From contig JAXGXG010000001.1 in NCBI GenBank assembly GCA_040772845.1, positions 6,758,001 through 6,822,000 of the forward strand: DNA of 64,000 nucleotides, given 5' to 3'. The notes under the pieces are model-generated. The model saw only the letters and a program-made list of their open reading frames with translations, was not told the origin of the DNA and did no database searches. The translations under genes and the position numbers were made by a program. This DNA comes from PWXP01 sp040772845. Its GTDB lineage: Bacteria > Planctomycetota > Planctomycetia > Pirellulales > Thermoguttaceae. Of this stretch, positions 45,135 to 53,878 are shown piece after piece (positions within the stretch are counted from its first letter, which is position 1; each line of letters opens with the position of its first letter).

Positions 45135-45764
45135 ATGTATCGGAATACTGTCGCCCTTGTCTTGCTCGCCCTGGTTTGTATTGCAGGTTGCGGGAAGTCC
45201 GGGGATTCGAAACCGGTTTCGGCGGAATCATCCGGTAACGCACAGGCGACGAATGCTGCGGCTTCTGGTGCAGAGACTCCGGAAGGCGCCGTGACGGTCT
45301 TTTTGAGTGCCGTCTGTGCCGGCGATGATCAACGGGTTGCAGGCATGTTGACCGATCTTGCTCGTCAGAAGACCGCGGAAATGGATCTCGAGGTTGCACC
45401 GCCAGGCAGCGACTCTGCTCAGTTCGTTGTCGGCAAGGTGGAGTATGTCGATGATAGCACTGCGAGAGTTGCTTGCACCTGGAGCGACTTGAATGAAGAC
45501 GGAGACCGGACCGAAGAGAGCATTCTTTGGGCCTTGCGGCATAGCGAGGCTGGCTGGCGCATCGCCGGTATGGCGCCGACAATCTTTCCTGGTGAGCCGC
45601 CACTGTTGCTTAACTTCGAGAAACCGGATGAAATGCTCGAGAAACTCGAGTGGGTCAAGGAGGAAGCCTTGCGTCGCGCCCAAGCGGAGATGGTGGCGAG
45701 CGAAGAGGCCGTATCCCGTGAAGCTCAGCAGCCGTCGGCCCCGGTGGACGGACGTCTTCGTTAG
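45135..45764 (+). CDS. Lipoprotein of unknown function
   Basis: 209 residues from ATG 45135. Lipobox CIAGC at about 16-20 after a hydrophobic signal. The mature part has a likely alpha/beta NTF2-like layout: an early helical GAVTVFLSAVCAGDDQRVAGM and a beta-rich FVVGKVEYVDDSTARVACTW. No catalytic motif recognised. The 264 bp upstream hold no other gene. Confidence 0.75.
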   Translation: MYRNTVALVLLALVCIAGCGKSGDSKPVSAESSGNAQATNAAASGAETPEGAVTVFLSAVCAGDDQRVAGMLTDLARQKTAEMDLEVAPPGSDSAQFVVGKVEYVDDSTARVACTWSDLNEDGDRTEESILWALRHSEAGWRIAGMAPTIFPGEPPLLLNFEKPDEMLEKLEWVKEEALRRAQAEMVASEEAVSREAQQPSAPVDGRLR

Positions 45765-46269
45765 CAGCCACCTTTCGGAAGGCTGTTGCGAACTGGACGG
45801 GCCATCAATTCTTTCCGTGAACTCGCTGCCTGGAGTGGTTGACGTAACCTCTTATTGTGTAAGCAGTTAGGTCTGTTGTTCTGGGGATGGATGAGGCGTC
45901 GGCAGGTGCCTGTTTTTGCGTCGGGAATGGCGTAAGGCGTGTTGGTAACCTACCCTTCGGTGTGCAGACTGTGCAGAATGCCTAGATTGCCTATATTGTG
46001 AAGTGCGAAAAATCCCCAGTCCCCTGTTGACATCTGGGTAATCTATGCTAACTTATCATCCTATGCTGTGCAGTCGGCAGCGATGGAATGATCAGCCCGA
46101 AAGGTTTGACAGGGCACCTGTCGGGCGAGTCCTTTCGGCCGTGTGTAGAGCAAACGCATCGAAGAGGAACCCCGATTGTTGCCGTTGGGATCGGGGGGAG
46201 CGGAAAGACCGGCGGCGCGTATTTGAGTTTCTCAACGTTACGGTACCTGTTTCAATGGAGGTTTCAGAG
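45765..46269 (+). other. 505-bp gap with a weak promoter for the Cys/Pro-rich gene
   Basis: No supported gene. TTGACA at 46027-46032 is followed 16 bp later by TAACTT (46049-46054), a weak -10. A GGAGG lies about 8 nt before ATG 46270. Confidence 0.35.
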
Positions 46270-47103
46270 ATGAAACGCATCTGCCTGATGAGTGTGGCGA
46301 TTTTGCTCGCCACGCTGGGAATCGCCCTGCTGGGCGCAGGGACGCAGGCCCTGGCTGACGACGCTTGTGCGCCGGCCGCTTGTGCCCCTGTCGAGGAATG
46401 CGCCCCGGCTACCTGTGCTCCGGAGACCTGCAAGCCGCGTTGCTGCTTGCTGGATCGCCTGAAGGCTCGCACCTGCCGTCCGAAGACGTGCTGCGCGCCG
46501 GAAGCTTGTGCGCCGGTTGCTTGTGAGCCCGCCTGTGAGCCGGCTTGTGAGCCCGCCACCTGCGCTCCGAAGACCTGCCGTCCCAAGCGCTGCCGCCGCA
46601 CCTGCCGTCCGAAGACCTGTGAGCCCAAGACGTGCCGTCCGCGGACGTGCCGTCCGAAGACTTGCTGCGCTCCGGCCGCTTGTGAGCCCGCCGCTTGTGA
46701 GCCCGCCGCTTGTGAGCCCGCTGCTTGTGAGCCCGCCGCTTGTGAGCCCGCTGCTTGTGAGCCCGCCACTTGCGCCCCGAAGACCTGCAAGCCGCGTTGC
46801 TGCTTGCTGGATCGCCTGAAGGCTCGCACCTGCCGTCCGAAGACGTGCGCCCCGAAGACGTGCTGCGCCCCGGCCGCTTGTGAGCCCGCCACCTGCGCTC
46901 CGAAGACCTGCCGTCCGAAGACTTGCCGTCCGAAGACTTGCCGTCCGAAGCGCGTGCGGACTTGCTGCCCGGCCACCTGCGCCCCGGCTGCTTGTGTCCC
47001 GGCTGCTTGTGACGCTGCTGCTCCCGCTGCTGATGAGGCCGCTCCGGCTCCCGAAGCCCCGGCTCCTGAGGCTCCCGCAGCTCCGGCTCCCCCCACGACC
47101 TGA
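46270..47103 (+). CDS. Secreted Cys/Pro pentapeptide-repeat protein (candidate wall protein)
   Basis: 277 residues with a signal peptide (LMSVAILLATLGIALLGAG, ending before DDACAP). The mature protein is built of 5-residue units C-x-P-x-x: CAPKT, CRPKT, CEPAA, CEPAT. By my count 47 cysteines occur in the mature part. Six CEPAA units run in tandem. A block CKPRCCLLDRLKARTCRPKT occurs twice, about 350 bp apart, with identical or near-identical DNA. The end is an Ala/Pro/Glu tail without cysteines. Planctomycete walls or cell surfaces are known to contain cystine-rich protein; this composition fits a disulphide-cross-linked layer. Alternatives: metal-binding sponge. Start ATG 46270 preceded by GGAGG. 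Confidence 0.8.
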   Translation: MKRICLMSVAILLATLGIALLGAGTQALADDACAPAACAPVEECAPATCAPETCKPRCCLLDRLKARTCRPKTCCAPEACAPVACEPACEPACEPATCAPKTCRPKRCRRTCRPKTCEPKTCRPRTCRPKTCCAPAACEPAACEPAACEPAACEPAACEPAACEPATCAPKTCKPRCCLLDRLKARTCRPKTCAPKTCCAPAACEPATCAPKTCRPKTCRPKTCRPKRVRTCCPATCAPAACVPAACDAAAPAADEAAPAPEAPAPEAPAAPAPPTT

Positions 47104-47222
47104 ACCCACCCCCGGATGTGGACGGAGTCGTGAAGGGCTCCGCTCCCTAGCGCCGCCGTTTGCGGTCCGTCCTCCGAGTCGCGATATGCCCTGTTGTCGC
47201 GGCTTGTTTATCCGTGATGATC

Positions 47223-47252
47223 CGAGCCAGATCCGTTCTTGGATCTGGCTCG
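47223..47252 (+). terminator. Intrinsic-terminator-like hairpin
   Basis: CGAGCCAGATCC and GGATCTGGCTCG form a perfect 12-bp stem around GTTCTT, followed by CTTACTTTCTT. It would end the transcript of the Cys/Pro-rich gene 120 bp after its stop. Confidence 0.7.
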
Positions 47253-47293
47253 CTTACTTTCTTGGCTTCTGGTTTGGCCAAAAGAGAAGTCCG

Positions 47294-47397
47294 GCTCTTC
47301 CGCTTCTCAGATTCTCAGTCATGCCTGCAGTAACGCAACAGTCGCATCGTGTTATGCGCTTCGCAGCCAAGCTGTTCACCCGAGAAACGGAAGAGCC
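47294..47397. repeat. GGCTCTTCCGCTTC inverted pair
   Basis: GGCTCTTCCGCTTCTCA at 47294-47310 and, in opposite orientation, GAGAAACGGAAGAGCC at 47382-47397 bracket an 71-bp core. A relative of the 60939-61059 element. Confidence 0.7.
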
Positions 47398-47424
47398 GTA
47401 TGGTTCATTTGTTGTCAGAACCGG

Positions 47425-48138
47425 CTAACCTGCGAATGCCTTCTCGGCAAACTGCCAGTTCGCAGTGTCCCAGAATCCTTCGACGAACTTCGCGCGTAGG
47501 TTTCGATAGTCGACATAATACGCATGCTCCCAGACATCGACCGTGAGAACGGGAGTTGCTTTGTGCCGAAGCGGGGTGTCTGCATTGCTCCCTTGCGTGA
47601 TCTCCAGTTTGCCGTCTGCTGTCTTGGCGAGCCACGCCCACCCGGAGCCGAACAAGGTTACCGCCGCGTTGGTGAACTGCTTGCGGAACTCCGAAAACGA
47701 CCCGAAATCACGCTGAATCGCCTCGGCAAGCTGACCGCCCGGTTCGCCCCCGCCATTGGGAGTCATGCAATTCCAGAAAAAGCTGTGGTTCCATGCTTGC
47801 GCTGCATTGTTGAAGACTCCGCCTTCCGACGTCTTGACCAGATCCTCCAGGGACATCTCCGCTTGCGGCGTTCCATCGACCAGCTTGTTCAGGTTGGCGA
47901 AATAGGCTGCATGATGCTTGTTGTAGTGGTAGTCCATCTGTTCCTTGGAGAGGAACGGATCGAGACCATCGAGTGGGAACGGAAGTGCAGGTTGTTCAAA
48001 TGCCATTGGAGATTCTCCCGAGGTTTTGGGTGTTGTGGCGCCGGATTTCGGTTCGGAATTCGCCGCTTTCGTGCAGCCGAATACCGCCAGTCCTGCACCG
48101 GTGGTGAGTGAACTGACCAGGAACTGTCGACGTTTCAT
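47425..48138 (-). CDS. Exported Fe/Mn superoxide dismutase with Tat-lipoprotein signal
   Basis: 237 residues from ATG 48138 (Shine-Dalgarno GAGGG). N-terminus MKRRQFLVSSLTTGAGLAVF followed by GC combines twin-arginine and lipobox, so the enzyme should be exported folded and lipid-anchored. The catalytic domain has ligand His in YHYNKHHAAYF, His in NNAAQAWNHSFFW, and Asp plus His in DVWEHAYYVDY. NNAAQAWNH and QGSNADTPL point to the iron-type subgroup, but this is an inference. It converts superoxide to peroxide and oxygen outside the cytoplasm. It is convergent with the Cys/Pro-rich gene. Confidence 0.93.
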   Translation of the reverse strand: MKRRQFLVSSLTTGAGLAVFGCTKAANSEPKSGATTPKTSGESPMAFEQPALPFPLDGLDPFLSKEQMDYHYNKHHAAYFANLNKLVDGTPQAEMSLEDLVKTSEGGVFNNAAQAWNHSFFWNCMTPNGGGEPGGQLAEAIQRDFGSFSEFRKQFTNAAVTLFGSGWAWLAKTADGKLEITQGSNADTPLRHKATPVLTVDVWEHAYYVDYRNLRAKFVEGFWDTANWQFAEKAFAG

Positions 48139-48692
48139 GGCGTTGCCCTCATGGTGGAGATGGAACGGAGATGCAGTCTTGGGTCCTTCTGCCCTGAGTG
48201 CATGCCATAGTAACCTTACACGCATGTCCAGTTGTACTGTCCGCTCTATCGGACAGAACTCCAGCGTTACATCCGACTATACTCGCCGCGCGTCGTTTTT
48301 GCGCTGTTGCAGTATGGACATTTTGCCCGTCCCGGCCTTGACGGGCTGAAGGCCATCCTGCTGAAATGCGCAGTTTCGAGCCGCGGCAGGCATCGTCTGC
48401 ACTCAGGAGCGGAAGAGCCAGCCTTCGTTATCGTATGCAGCTTCCCCGTTGCAGGCAAGTCGCTGAGCCTCCTTTGGCCCTTTCGCCTCTCGCTGCCAGC
48501 GCGACCCGTCCGCAGTCTCGGATTCGGTCGGATGGGGGGAGTGCGCAGGATGGGTTGGGTTTGGGGGATTTCTTGACGTTTCGTGGAAAACAATGCGGAT
48601 TGCGCAGTCTGTTTGGCCGATATACAGTTTCGGTCTTGTCCCGTTAGTTCTCAAGCTCCCTTTTTCTCTGCCGAGAGCGGAAGAGGTGTATC
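48139..48692. other. 554-bp gap with GGCTCTTCCG-family fragments
   Basis: No gene supported. TCTGCACTCAGGAGCGGAAG, ending at 48415 with AGCC at 48416-48419, resembles one arm of the 60939-61059 repeat. A further GAGCGGAAGAGGTG near 48674-48687 lies across the likely ribosome-binding site of the next gene. Confidence 0.55.
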
Positions 48693-48935
48693 ATGCGCAT
48701 TGCTCTGGGGTTGCTTGCCTTGTGTGTTCTTGCCGCAAACTCAGGCTGCGGCATGTGCAGTCAGGCCTACGACTACTGCCCCCCGACCTTCACTGGTGAT
48801 GGCTGTGGCGTTTGCGATCCTATGGCCAGGGCCAATTCCATTCTTTCGCCGCCACTGCCGCTACCCAACCAGGAAACCATCATCAACGAGGGCATCCCTG
48901 AGGGTGAGGTCATTTACGAAATGCCCCAAGGATAG
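48693..48935 (+). CDS. Small Cys-containing lipoprotein
   Basis: 80 residues. Signal ends in ANSGCGMC, a lipobox-like site near residue 19. The mature part has a few more cysteines (YDYCPP, GDGCGVC) and a proline-rich middle. Its ribosome-binding site GGAAGAGG lies inside a copy of the GGCTCTTCCG-family repeat (reverse orientation). No family recognised. Confidence 0.65.
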   Translation: MRIALGLLALCVLAANSGCGMCSQAYDYCPPTFTGDGCGVCDPMARANSILSPPLPLPNQETIINEGIPEGEVIYEMPQG

Positions 48936-48995
48936 CGTCGCGCGCTGCAAATCAAGAACCGCAAGGCGGGAGCCTGAGTCTGCCCTGAAAGACAG

Positions 48996-49994
48996 ATGAG
49001 CCGTTGCGCACCGTCGACGGTCGGACTGCTGCTTCTCTGTTGGCTACTTGTCCTGTTGGGATGCCGCAGAGACGAGGATTGTCTGAATACCAACGCAGCA
49101 AGTCGCCTGGAAGTCGGCCGAAGCTCTGACAAGAACGGCCAGCGCGACGATCTTCCCGGCGAGTGTGAAGAGACTGCCGCCTATTGGCGCCGGCAGCTAA
49201 CCGATACCGGTCGCGCAATTGTCTGTCCTCCCTTTGTCCTGGCAGGTGATCTGGAGGAATCCGCGCTTCGAGCGTGGTGCGATCAGGTGGTGTATCCGGC
49301 CGCGATGGCCCTGGCGGAGCGATACTTCAAGAAGCCTGCTGTCCGACCGGTTTCCATCTTGTTGTTTCACGACGAGACAACATACCGTAGTGAGGCGAAA
49401 CGCCTGTTCGTTACTGGGGAAATCAGTCGTCACGGCTTCTTTGTTCCGCACCTCAATACGGTTGTTCTCAACGCTGCGGCCGGTCGCCCGGCCCTGCTGC
49501 ACGAATTGACACATGCGCTTCTGGCGTTCGATTTTCCTGACGCGCCGGCGTGGCTTCGCGAGGGGCTGGCGACCCTGCATGAAGACTGCCAGATCGATCC
49601 AGCTTCGGCCGGCCTCGCGATTCGACCGGAGGCGCGAAGGAGAACGCTGCAGGTGGCTCTGGAGAACGGCCAACTGCCGTCCCTGGAGTCCTTGTTGCGA
49701 AAGCCGCAGTTTCAGGGACCGGAGGCGCCGGTCTATTACGCGCTGGCGCGACACTTTTGTCTGTTTTTGGATCGGCAGGCTGCTCTGGCGCCGGTCTACC
49801 GCGCCATCCGCGCCGGGAAAGGCGGCGGGGCCGATAATGCGGCCACCATCCTGCGATTGCTGCGGCGCGACTCGTGGGCCGAGCTGGAGGCGGACTTCCT
49901 TGCTTGGCTGGTCAATCCGGAAGGGCTATCCGGAATACGCGACTCCGCCTCTTTCGCTGCTTTCATCCGGCCTGTCATCGACCGCGGTGTTTGA
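48996..49994 (+). CDS. Peptidase-MA-like (HExxH) metallopeptidase lipoprotein
   Basis: 332 residues. Signal and lipobox-like LLVLLGC at the N-terminus. Zinc motif HELTH at residues 169-173, with the third-ligand Glu likely in WLREGLA about 16 residues on, the gluzincin pattern of peptidase MA-like families. Middle region has RPVSILLFHDETTYRSEAKR before the zinc site. It is exported and probably anchored in a membrane. Substrate unknown. The stop overlaps the convergent beta-helix gene by 20 nt. Confidence 0.8.
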   Translation: MSRCAPSTVGLLLLCWLLVLLGCRRDEDCLNTNAASRLEVGRSSDKNGQRDDLPGECEETAAYWRRQLTDTGRAIVCPPFVLAGDLEESALRAWCDQVVYPAAMALAERYFKKPAVRPVSILLFHDETTYRSEAKRLFVTGEISRHGFFVPHLNTVVLNAAAGRPALLHELTHALLAFDFPDAPAWLREGLATLHEDCQIDPASAGLAIRPEARRRTLQVALENGQLPSLESLLRKPQFQGPEAPVYYALARHFCLFLDRQAALAPVYRAIRAGKGGGADNAATILRLLRRDSWAELEADFLAWLVNPEGLSGIRDSASFAAFIRPVIDRGV

Positions 49995-52290
49995 TCAAGT
50001 CCGGCAGGGGATCGACCTCGTGGGATACGGGCCAGCTCGCACGAAACTCATCTTGGTAGAGACCGATCTGCTCGAACGGAATGGCTTGAAAGCCTAGGTT
50101 CCAGGCAGGGGAATCCTCCCGGAGCCGGAAGTCGCCGGCTGCCTCGTCCACAAAACGCGGATCGATATCGACCATGTTGTTCTCTATCGTCAGCAACGGG
50201 TAGGCGCTCTTCTGGATGTGATGCCACCAGGCAACCTCATAGCTCTTGTTGGCTGCCGGCTGATTCCAGCCCGTGCGGCGCAGATTCGTTCCGTCGCCTC
50301 GCCAGAAGATGTTGCAACGTACGACGTTCCCCTTCGGCCAGGTCGGATCGTCGTCAAGCATGCCCGCCAGTTTCGGAAAACGGGTGCTGTAGGGCGGCTC
50401 GCTGAACCGGACACCGTTCAATACGCCGGTCTCTCTGGCCTTTTCGATTCGGGGGTCTCCATATTGGGCCGCCCAATTGCCCGGCGCATAGCGAGCATCC
50501 AAGTGAAAGGCCTGGGGGCAGTCGATGAAGATGTTGTTCTCAACCAGCGTATCGCGGCCCCCGCCCACAAACACCGGCCGCCACACTTGATGGAACACAT
50601 TCCCGCGAATCGTGGCGCCCGAATTGGCATCGTCAAGATAGATGCCGTTACAGGGGCCCCCGTCCTTGCCACAAATGTGATGCAGATAGTTGTGCAGAAA
50701 CAGATCGCCCCGCATGCACCAGCTACGCCCGCCATAGATCGCCCCGCAATCGTGCGACTCCTGACACACATTGTGGATTTCGTTATGGTCGAACCTGTGA
50801 AGCGGCCCGCCGTACACGATGGCCGAATGCGGCGCGTGATGGAGCAGGTTGTGCGATGCCTTCAAGCCGACCCCGGTCATCAAGATGCCGGGCCGATAGG
50901 TTCGGTCCCAGCGCGCGAAGTGATGGATGTGGCAGTTCTCGACCGCATGGCCGGACGGGATCAGCTTCTGCCGGTCGCCGCCGGCCATGAATACTCCGCC
51001 CCCGCCGGTTCCGGTGATGTCGCAACCGGCGACCACGCAGTCCTTTCCGTCAAGGATGGTCACGCCATAATTCGTCACATTCCGAATGGCGCAACCCACC
51101 ACGCGACACGTGTTGCTCTGACGGATGCGGACCGCCGTGCCGCGCGCCGCCTCAAAATGGAATCCTCGCACCGTGACGTGCGACGTGTCTGTCAGTCGGA
51201 ACAGGCCGTCGGCAACCGACACTTCTGCCCGGCCGCTCTCCAACGGGTTCGGCGGCCAGAAGTAGAGTAGGCCCTTTTCACGGTCGATCATCCACTCGCC
51301 GGGACTGTCGATCTCGCACAGCAGATTGAGCCCGAAGAACCACATGCCGTCCCTGTACCCGCGAGAGTTGTGATACGGTTTGGCCAGTGTGATAATGCGT
51401 TGCTCGGGATCGATCGACTCGATCCGATGGGTCTGAACAACCCAGTCCCGAAACCAGTAGCCGCGAACAAGTGCATCCTTTTCGTTCACCCAGCGTTTTA
51501 CCCGGTCATCGACACAGCTAAACACGCCCTCTCTCCGCCCAGGCAGGCCGCGGACCGCGAATGACGTTTCGCCGAGTGCCTTGTCGATGTGGGTGAATCC
51601 CTCGTTGGGCCAGCGCGACAAAGGCATGGGCCGCCCCTCGAAAAAGAGTTCAAGACGCGGTTCGACCGGTTTGCCCGTGCGTTTCACATGACGCTGCGCG
51701 GCCAAGGCGTCTCCTAGCGTCGCTTCACCCTGATTGTCGTCCTGGTGATGACGCCATTGCGCCTCCCACGCGGCATCGTGCAGCAGATCGCCATACGTCG
51801 TCACTCCCAGACTTCGCAGATCGGCCTGATACACCTTCCCGCGTGCGGAAGTGTCTAGCCGGTCGAGCACCTCCGGGTCGGTGACCGGCTGCCATGCGGT
51901 TACGGTGCGACTGCCGCAAATCGTGACTGTGCCTTCGGGCCATGAACGATAGACGATCGGTGAAACGTCGCTGCCTGCATCGTCGCCCGCAAGTGTAAAC
52001 GGCGCGGTCCGCTCGTAGCGTCCAGGCATCACCACAACAGTAACCCCTCCCGCCGGAAGGCCGTCGCTGCTTTTCAATTGGCGGATCCGATCGCGCGCCT
52101 GCTCCAATGTTGCGAAGGGACCGTCTGTCCCCTGCTCGTTCGGCACGGGCGCCCGGCCCGTCCACGCATCGTTGCCCGCCGTTGCGACATACAGAACCAG
52201 CCCATCGGCGTCTTGCAGCTCCGCCGCCTGCAGGTGCGGCAGCCACAGGGTCAACGCCATCGCTATCGAAAAGGTCACCCATCGCGTCAT
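49975..52290 (-). CDS. Secreted right-handed beta-helix protein, polysaccharide lyase-like
   Basis: 771 residues from ATG 52290 (AAGGAT Shine-Dalgarno 5 nt upstream). Signal peptide (FSIAMALTLWLPHLQAAEL). The N-terminal part GLVLYVATAGNDAWTGRAPV and ATLEQARDRIRQLKSSDGLP is the usual DUF1565/beta-helix opening. Long stretches follow of the repeats typical of pectate lyase-like helices (DGKDCVVAGCDITGTGGGGV, NCHIHHFARWDRTY, NNIFIDCPQAFHLDA). Such planctomycete proteins often bind or cleave uronic-acid polysaccharides. No lyase catalytic set can be named from sequence alone. The frame extends upstream to 52686 but without similarity. Confidence 0.82.
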   Translation of the reverse strand: MTRWVTFSIAMALTLWLPHLQAAELQDADGLVLYVATAGNDAWTGRAPVPNEQGTDGPFATLEQARDRIRQLKSSDGLPAGGVTVVVMPGRYERTAPFTLAGDDAGSDVSPIVYRSWPEGTVTICGSRTVTAWQPVTDPEVLDRLDTSARGKVYQADLRSLGVTTYGDLLHDAAWEAQWRHHQDDNQGEATLGDALAAQRHVKRTGKPVEPRLELFFEGRPMPLSRWPNEGFTHIDKALGETSFAVRGLPGRREGVFSCVDDRVKRWVNEKDALVRGYWFRDWVVQTHRIESIDPEQRIITLAKPYHNSRGYRDGMWFFGLNLLCEIDSPGEWMIDREKGLLYFWPPNPLESGRAEVSVADGLFRLTDTSHVTVRGFHFEAARGTAVRIRQSNTCRVVGCAIRNVTNYGVTILDGKDCVVAGCDITGTGGGGVFMAGGDRQKLIPSGHAVENCHIHHFARWDRTYRPGILMTGVGLKASHNLLHHAPHSAIVYGGPLHRFDHNEIHNVCQESHDCGAIYGGRSWCMRGDLFLHNYLHHICGKDGGPCNGIYLDDANSGATIRGNVFHQVWRPVFVGGGRDTLVENNIFIDCPQAFHLDARYAPGNWAAQYGDPRIEKARETGVLNGVRFSEPPYSTRFPKLAGMLDDDPTWPKGNVVRCNIFWRGDGTNLRRTGWNQPAANKSYEVAWWHHIQKSAYPLLTIENNMVDIDPRFVDEAAGDFRLREDSPAWNLGFQAIPFEQIGLYQDEFRASWPVSHEVDPLPDLIKHRGR

Positions 52291-52726
52291 AACAACTATC
52301 CTTGGGGCAATTGTACCGGGTTGATTCGAGCGAACCGTGCCTAACGCACCGGTTGCACCTCTTTCTCCCACGCGGCGAGTATACCACGCCCCCGCGCCCG
52401 GCTCAAGCTTGTTGGAATCACCGGCTCTTCCGCTCCCCAATCGGAGGGCTGCTTCAGTCGGTTGTCGGCACAACGACGCGTGGCTGCGATATCGCGGCAA
52501 ACGGAACCCGAAAACCGGGAACCTCGTACCTTGCCGCAAACGGCGGGACGCAAACCCTTGACACCCGGTCCGTCCGGAACGTCTAATAGTGTTGTAGGAA
52601 TGGTGTCCCGACGCCTGGTCCGGAGAAGTGGCAGGGTGAGGCGACGGCGGGACGGACGAACTTTCGGATGCACGTGTTTTGGGCACGGCAGGCCACAGAA
52701 CTGAACCTCCAGATGGGAACCCACCA
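52291..52726. other. Divergent intergenic region with a GGCTCTTCCG motif
   Basis: CCGGCTCTTCCGCTCC at about 52421-52436 belongs to the GGCTCTTCCG family. On the minus strand TACAAT lies about 25 nt before the beta-helix start, but no good -35 is seen. No gene in this gap. Confidence 0.4.
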
Positions 52727-53797
52727 ATGATGAACTACCGACTCGGAACTGTCGTATTGCTGGCCTTCTGCTCTCCGTCGCTGCTGTTGGCGGGGCCGAT
52801 GGGGGTCTCGGTCGATGAAAAGACGCAGAGCTACACGATTACCGACGCGGGACAACCGGTCCTGACGTACCGCTTCGGCGAGGCGCCGCTGCCGGATGGT
52901 GTTGAGGCGGGGCATTTCGGCAAGGGGGCTACGCCCTACAACGGCGCGTACTTTACCGACGGAAGTCGCTACGGCGGCCAACGGAGCGACTATATCCATC
53001 CCCTGTACGGATTCCACGGCGAGACGCTCACCGAAGACTACCCGAAAGACCATCTCCATCATCGCGGGCTCTGGTGGAGCTGGTGCGAGGTCCGGCATAA
53101 CGAGAAGATCGGCGACCTCTGGGCCGTCTGTAAGATCCGGGCCTATCCGGTCAAGATCGTCAAAATGGAGGCCGACGCCGATCACGCCGTTTTGCAGGCG
53201 CTGAACGTCTGGCGTTACGACGACGATCCGGCCCCGGTTGTCAACGAGACGGTCACCATCCGCGCGTCGAAGACCACGGGAACCGAAGGCGCTCGAAGCC
53301 GCACGATCGACGTTGACATCCGGCTTGAACCGTTGGTTGACGGCTTGGCGATTGCCGGCCGGCAGAAGGTCGATTACGGCGGATACGGCGGTATGACGGT
53401 CCGGTTGAATCCTGCGGTGAAAGAGTATTCGCTCCGTGCCGTACATCCGCGTCCGGACCAGTGGCGCGGTGACGATCTGGCGATTGTCCAGCGCGTTATC
53501 GATCCGGCCACCCAGGGCGACGCTGCCTGGCTGGCGCTCTACGGCGAGTATCCTGCCGCCGGTGTGACGGATCCCGGCTTCACGACCATCATGATGTTCG
53601 AATCGAAAGAGACGCCGCTCTATCCGAATAACTTCCGGTATTACGGCTCCACCTGCACGTCCCTGGCCTTTCCCGGCAGGACGATTCTCCCGCTCGAAAA
53701 GGGCAAGCCGCTCGACTACCGAACCCGATTTGCGATCTCGGAAGGCAAGACGACGCTTGAGCAGGAGAAGGCCGTTTGGCAGGCGTATCAGCGCTGA
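52727..53797 (+). CDS. Secreted DUF6807/PmoA-like protein
   Basis: 356 residues (ATG 52727, or ATG 52730 directly after). Signal peptide (GTVVLLAFCSPSLLLAGP). The mature protein has the DUF6807 pattern of planctomycete secreted proteins: VLTYRFGEAPLPDGVEA, YIHPLYGFHGETLTEDYPKD followed by HLHHRGLWWSW. The HxHHRGLWW-type motif is diagnostic and probably binds metal or sugar. Biochemical role not established; it is usually found among sugar-degradation genes. It is convergent with the following PEP-CTERM gene. Confidence 0.8.
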   Translation: MMNYRLGTVVLLAFCSPSLLLAGPMGVSVDEKTQSYTITDAGQPVLTYRFGEAPLPDGVEAGHFGKGATPYNGAYFTDGSRYGGQRSDYIHPLYGFHGETLTEDYPKDHLHHRGLWWSWCEVRHNEKIGDLWAVCKIRAYPVKIVKMEADADHAVLQALNVWRYDDDPAPVVNETVTIRASKTTGTEGARSRTIDVDIRLEPLVDGLAIAGRQKVDYGGYGGMTVRLNPAVKEYSLRAVHPRPDQWRGDDLAIVQRVIDPATQGDAAWLALYGEYPAAGVTDPGFTTIMMFESKETPLYPNNFRYYGSTCTSLAFPGRTILPLEKGKPLDYRTRFAISEGKTTLEQEKAVWQAYQR

Positions 53798-53878
53798 CCG
53801 GTGGCGGCCAGTTGCAGCAAGGATAGCCATTCACGGGGCAGCGGCGCAAGCCATCTTCTCCGCTGCATATGAGGGGTA

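Noticed and set aside
46670..46770. Regular 15-bp tandem repeats that might suggest a CRISPR or satellite.
   Set aside because: Period is 15 bp with no spacers and keeps the reading frame; it encodes CEPAA units.
46092..47109. Long minus-strand frames opposite the Cys/Pro-rich gene (e.g. Gly/Ala/Ser-rich 334 codons).
   Set aside because: The plus strand has a signal peptide, Shine-Dalgarno and clear pentapeptide units; the reverse frames only mirror the 15-bp repeat.
47223..47252. Considered as another mobile inverted repeat.
   Set aside because: Single 12-bp stem, small loop and U-rich tail after the Cys/Pro gene fit a terminator better.
50218..51270. 350-codon plus-strand frame inside the beta-helix gene.
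   Set aside because: No recognisable protein features; the minus-strand protein is coherent.
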